This document shows, one piece after another, positions 61,561-64,000 of a stretch of 64,000 nt of DNA. The position numbers were made by a program, and so were the translations under genes. Numbering within the stretch: the first letter of the stretch is position 1; the number at the start of each line of letters is the position of its first letter. Source of the DNA: JAHEGP01 sp963792875 (GTDB lineage Bacteria; Pseudomonadota; Gammaproteobacteria; Pseudomonadales; JAHEGP01); assembly GCA_963792875.1 (NCBI GenBank), contig CAWBXV010000004.1:1-64000 (forward strand). Direction: 5' to 3'. The notes under the pieces are model-generated. The model ran no database searches. It had not been told where the DNA came from and saw only the letters and a list, made by a program, of their open reading frames with translations.

Positions 61561-62970
61561 ATGAGCAAGCACTTGGGCAGCAGCGTCATTGTTACAGATA
61601 TCGAGGCTCGTATCCAAACATTGACCGAGGCATTCTGGCAGGTCGCTTCGACTGATGAGCTTCCGACCTCAGCCGCAGAGCTCGAAGCGCGGGAGCAACA
61701 ATTACAGGGTCAGACGCGCGAGTTGGCAGATTTGTTGGTAGCACATCAAGTGCAGCAGGCACTCAACAGCGCAGAACTCGGGCACGGCGCGCAGGAGTTG
61801 ATAAGACGCCAACCAGGGAAATTGCGGGACTGCGGCCGGCGATTGGTTCGGATCCGCTTCGCCGGCGGGACTGCCGTGTACTTGACTATTGCGCGAGGAA
61901 GTGCGACGAGAAGAGGGCCTCCGGCAAACGAAAGAAGGGAATGTTTCCCGGCCTGTACCTCCTGGGCATTCACGAGCGCTGCACGCGGGATTGGCTGCAG
62001 AAATAGCCCTGACCAGCGCTGCGTTGTGTCTGTCTTGAGGAAGCCCGGCAGATGCTGGATAACCACGGGAGTCTGCTCAACATCAAAACCATCCGCGACG
62101 TGGTCAAGCGCTTTGCGGCCCGTGCCCGGGTGGCGCAGCAATAATCAGGCGACAGCGAATGGGTGGCGGATCAGGCGTCGGTTCAGGGACGCCGTGTGGT
62201 CGTGTCGACGGATGGTGGACGTCGGCGTATTCGCGAGAAGCGAGGACCGAAGGCCCGCAAAGGGTATAGCCGATACAAAACGGATTGGCGTGAACCCAAG
62301 CTGTTTATCATCTATATCGCCAACGATGAGGGGCGGCAGGAAAGGTGCTTCCGCCCTTTCCTGGACGGCACCCTGGAGGGGCCTGATGCGGTGTTCGGTA
62401 TGATCGCTTACTACCTTGATAAGCTGAAGGTATCGGCTGCCGACCAGGTTCTTTTTGTCGCTGACGGCGCCCGTTGGATCTCGGGATCGAGTCAAGCCTC
62501 TGCTGGCCGCTTTGGGGCCGAAGGCCAGCCAGCATTTCGAGTTGATCGATTTCTATCATGCCGTTGAGCATCTGAGCGCATTCGCCAGGTTGAAGCCAGG
62601 CGCTGGTCGACGCTGGAGCGGAGACAGCTGGGTACCGGAAGCAGCGACGACGCCTGCGGAGGAGACCACGTTGAGGCGGTCGTCGAAGAGCTCCGGTTGG
62701 AGTGCAAGGGTTACGAAGAGGCGCCTTGCTGCGTCGAGGACGTGACTGCTTCATCAGAAACCAGATGCGCATGCGCTCTGGCAAGGTGTCTGATGCGCAG
62801 ATGCCCATTGGCAGTGGCGCCAATGAGAGAGTTGGATGCTCCGCCGCGTCGTGAATATGCGCTTGGAGGGTGCCGGCATATTCTGGAATGATGACACTGC
62901 CAACGAAATGCTCATGCTGCGCTGTTACTACAAGGCCGGGCGGTGGGACGACGTAAAATCCGGGCTCTAA
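61561..62970 (+). pseudogene. ISKra4-family transposase, decayed
   Basis: Pieces of one transposase are spread over several frames. The N-terminus is VTDIEARIQTLTEAFWQVAS and ELGHGAQELIRRQPGKLRDC (from 61561). The catalytic part is RVVVSTDGGRRRIREKRGPK and DWREPKLFIIYIANDEGRQE (near 62190-62340), then ASQHFELIDFYHAVEHLSAF (near 62520), and the C-terminus is QMPIGSGANE and MLMLRCYYKAGRWDDVKSGL (to 62970). At least four frame changes are needed, so it is inactive. Confidence 0.8.
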
Positions 62971-62989
62971 GAACCCGGAATTGCTCAAT

Positions 62990-63036
62990 GCCCCCTATAA
63001 GGGGGCTCTATAAGCCAGCCTTCTGAGAAGGCTGGC
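62990..63036. repeat. Two adjacent hairpins, probable IS200/IS605 end
   Basis: GCCCCCT/AGGGGGC with a 3-nt loop (62990-63006) is followed by a perfect 11-bp stem GCCAGCCTTCT/AGAAGGCTGGC (63014-63036) around a single central base. Subterminal hairpins are the recognition structures of IS200/IS605 transposases, and the C-terminal remnant of such a transposase lies 20 nt away on the minus strand. Confidence 0.6.
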
Positions 63037-63056
63037 CGAGTTGTCCCAGTTCGGCC

Positions 63057-63190
63057 CTATCTATCCAGCTTCATTTTTAATTGAAGCTCTTCCTGCTTCT
63101 GCTGGTAGCGCACGTATTTGCGGATCATGTCGGCATCAACTCCGACAGTATCTACACAGTAACCATTGGCCCAAAAATGGTTACCCCAAT
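63057..63190 (-). pseudogene. tnpA: IS200/IS605 TnpA, C-terminal fragment
   Basis: The last 45 residues read GNHFWANGYCVDTVG and ADMIRKYVRYQQKQEELQLK, which match the end of Y1 transposases (xFWARGYxVxTVG, then the helix that carries the catalytic tyrosine, here in RKYVRYQ). Everything before PYW belongs to another protein, so this is a chimera created by deletion. Confidence 0.75.
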
Positions 63191-63492
63191 AGGGGCAGAT
63201 GCCAGGCTTCCACTCATTGCCGCAGGCCGGTGAATAGCCGGAGGTACCCTTGGCCGACTCCCAGCGCAGGGGGTAGACATCTTCGCGCCCCCGGAACAGG
63301 CGGCGGAAGAGGGCGATCTTGTCGTCGGTGGTGAAACGGGTTTGAAGCTGCTGCCGATGCCGTTGGGGCGGAAATGTATGCATGAGCGGTCTGCTCCTCC
63401 CAGGCGATGCCGTGCTGGGTCAGCAGGTCCATGATGCAAGCGTTCTCCTCGCGCAGCCGCTGCAGTTCATCTTGTTCGCCACCCGATACCAT
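63191..63492 (-). pseudogene. TOTE conflict-system primase (AEP) N-terminal fragment, frameshifted
   Basis: From ATG 63492 the frame reads DELQRLREENACIMDLLTQH, the usual N-terminal helix of TOTE/AEP-type proteins. It then shifts frame near 63385 and continues RFTTDDKIALFRRLFRGRED, VYPLRWESAKGTSGYSPACG and NEWKPGIC, which is the conserved start of the archaeo-eukaryotic primase domain. It ends where the IS200-type fragment begins. Full proteins of this class have many hundreds of residues including helicase and nuclease domains. Confidence 0.7.
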
Positions 63493-63577
63493 CTCTTGTG
63501 AACATCTCCATCGAACTGAAATGCCATGGCCCATTTGTCAGAAACCATGTCGTGAGTTTGGCGCTAGTTTTCCTCTA

Positions 63578-64000
63578 CTACTCGTCAGCATGGTGTTGCA
63601 GCCAACGCTGGCCTTTACCCGTCAACCGATAGCGCTGGGTCGGACTGCGCGGGGAATCGGGTTGCGTGCGCTCGATCCATTCGTCTTCCAGGGCCGGGTT
63701 GAGGTAGTTGTTCCGGAACGTGGGACGGTGGGACAAACCCAAAGCCTGCATTAAATCGTTGCTGCCCAGCTCGCCGCTCCCAATCGCACGGATCAAGGCC
63801 GCTACTTGGTCGCCTACTTGGTCGCCTACTTGGTCGGTCGACACAGCTTCGCGCACGGCATCGTGCAACGCACTCAGCATGAACTCGACAAAAGGAGTGG
63901 CATCCGCCTGCTGATCAGCCACCGCGAGTACCCGGTAATAATCCTCCTGACGATCACGGATCACTGTCTCCACGGGCAGGTAAGCCAGCAGTGGCTTCCA
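63578..64000 (-). CDS. Fic-family protein, C-terminal part (cut by window edge)
   Basis: The frame is open to the window edge on the minus strand; the visible 140 residues include VIRDRQEDYYRVLAVADQQA, DATPFVEFMLSALHDAVREA, three copies of DQVG/DQVA (residues SDQVGDQVGDQV-like) and LGLSHRPTFRNNYLNPALED. This is the winged-helix C-terminus of Fic/DOC AMP-transferases of the DUF4062-free, SoFic-like type. The catalytic HPFxxGNGR motif must lie beyond the edge and is not seen. The coding tandem repeat GCCTACTTGGTC occurs three times at 63805-63840. Confidence 0.75.
   Translation of the reverse strand, partial: WKPLLAYLPVETVIRDRQEDYYRVLAVADQQADATPFVEFMLSALHDAVREAVSTDQVGDQVGDQVAALIRAIGSGELGSNDLMQALGLSHRPTFRNNYLNPALEDEWIERTQPDSPRSPTQRYRLTGKGQRWLQHHADE

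Overview
The window reads as chromosomal DNA of a GC-rich gammaproteobacterium. The gene orders rnr-rlmB-rpsF-rpsR-DUF2232-rplI-dnaB and nrdR-ribD-ribBA-ribH-nusB-thiL-pgpA, a bioBF-(HC)-D biotin operon, a DUF3094 gene and a DnaT/P-type replication pair next to radA together suggest a marine or aquatic cellvibrionalean/OM60-like lineage. The taxonomic placement is inference; the gene orders are seen directly.

Positions 1 to about 42.2 kb are compact core chromosome. In order they hold: an unrecognised helical protein cut by the window edge; a methyltransferase; tRNA-Leu(CAG); an FAD oxidoreductase; the RNA and ribosome cluster (rnr, rlmB, rpsF, rpsR, rplI); dnaB; a CYTH protein and a beta-hydroxyacid dehydrogenase; a minus-strand pair encoding a triple-DnaT-domain protein and a phage-P-like protein; radA; ettA; a PAS-GGDEF-EAL enzyme; glyA; the nrdR/riboflavin/nusB/thiamine/PgpA operon; cysE; a hexapeptide acyltransferase; the comF-modABC-srkA minus-strand cluster; the biotin operon with a well-formed BirA operator; an acyl-CoA dehydrogenase; and tRNA-Pro(CGG). 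Genes commonly overlap by 1-17 nt, so translational coupling is widespread.

From tRNA-Pro at 42.1 kb to the end the character changes completely. This is an accessory region made of mobile elements, their remnants and cargo. It holds a broken outer-membrane beta-barrel gene; a repeat-rich stretch with a MITE-like element and a hexanucleotide array; an intact IS66-family transposon (44165-46863) with an 8-bp target duplication that carries a DruA-like (DUF4338) gene coupled to its transposase; phage-like fragments; an IS21 end; a four-gene cargo operon (YiiX-type papain-like enzyme, two berberine-bridge-type FAD oxidases, NAPE-PLD/UlaG-like metallohydrolase); IS1634, IS1595, IS1380, IS4-like, ISKra4 and IS200/IS605 pieces; a FitAB-type toxin-antitoxin pair; a PrlF antitoxin with a decayed YhaV toxin; a TOTE-primase fragment; and the C-terminus of a Fic-family protein.

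Several genes, including core ettA, are broken by a single-base shift. Some of these may be sequence errors, while others (yhaV, ISKra4, TOTE) carry several lesions and look truly decayed. The points most worth following are the IS66 + DruA transposon, the YiiX/BBE/BBE/MBL operon, the three-domain DnaT primosome pair, and the bioH-bioC fusion under a BirA operator that also overlaps the comF start.
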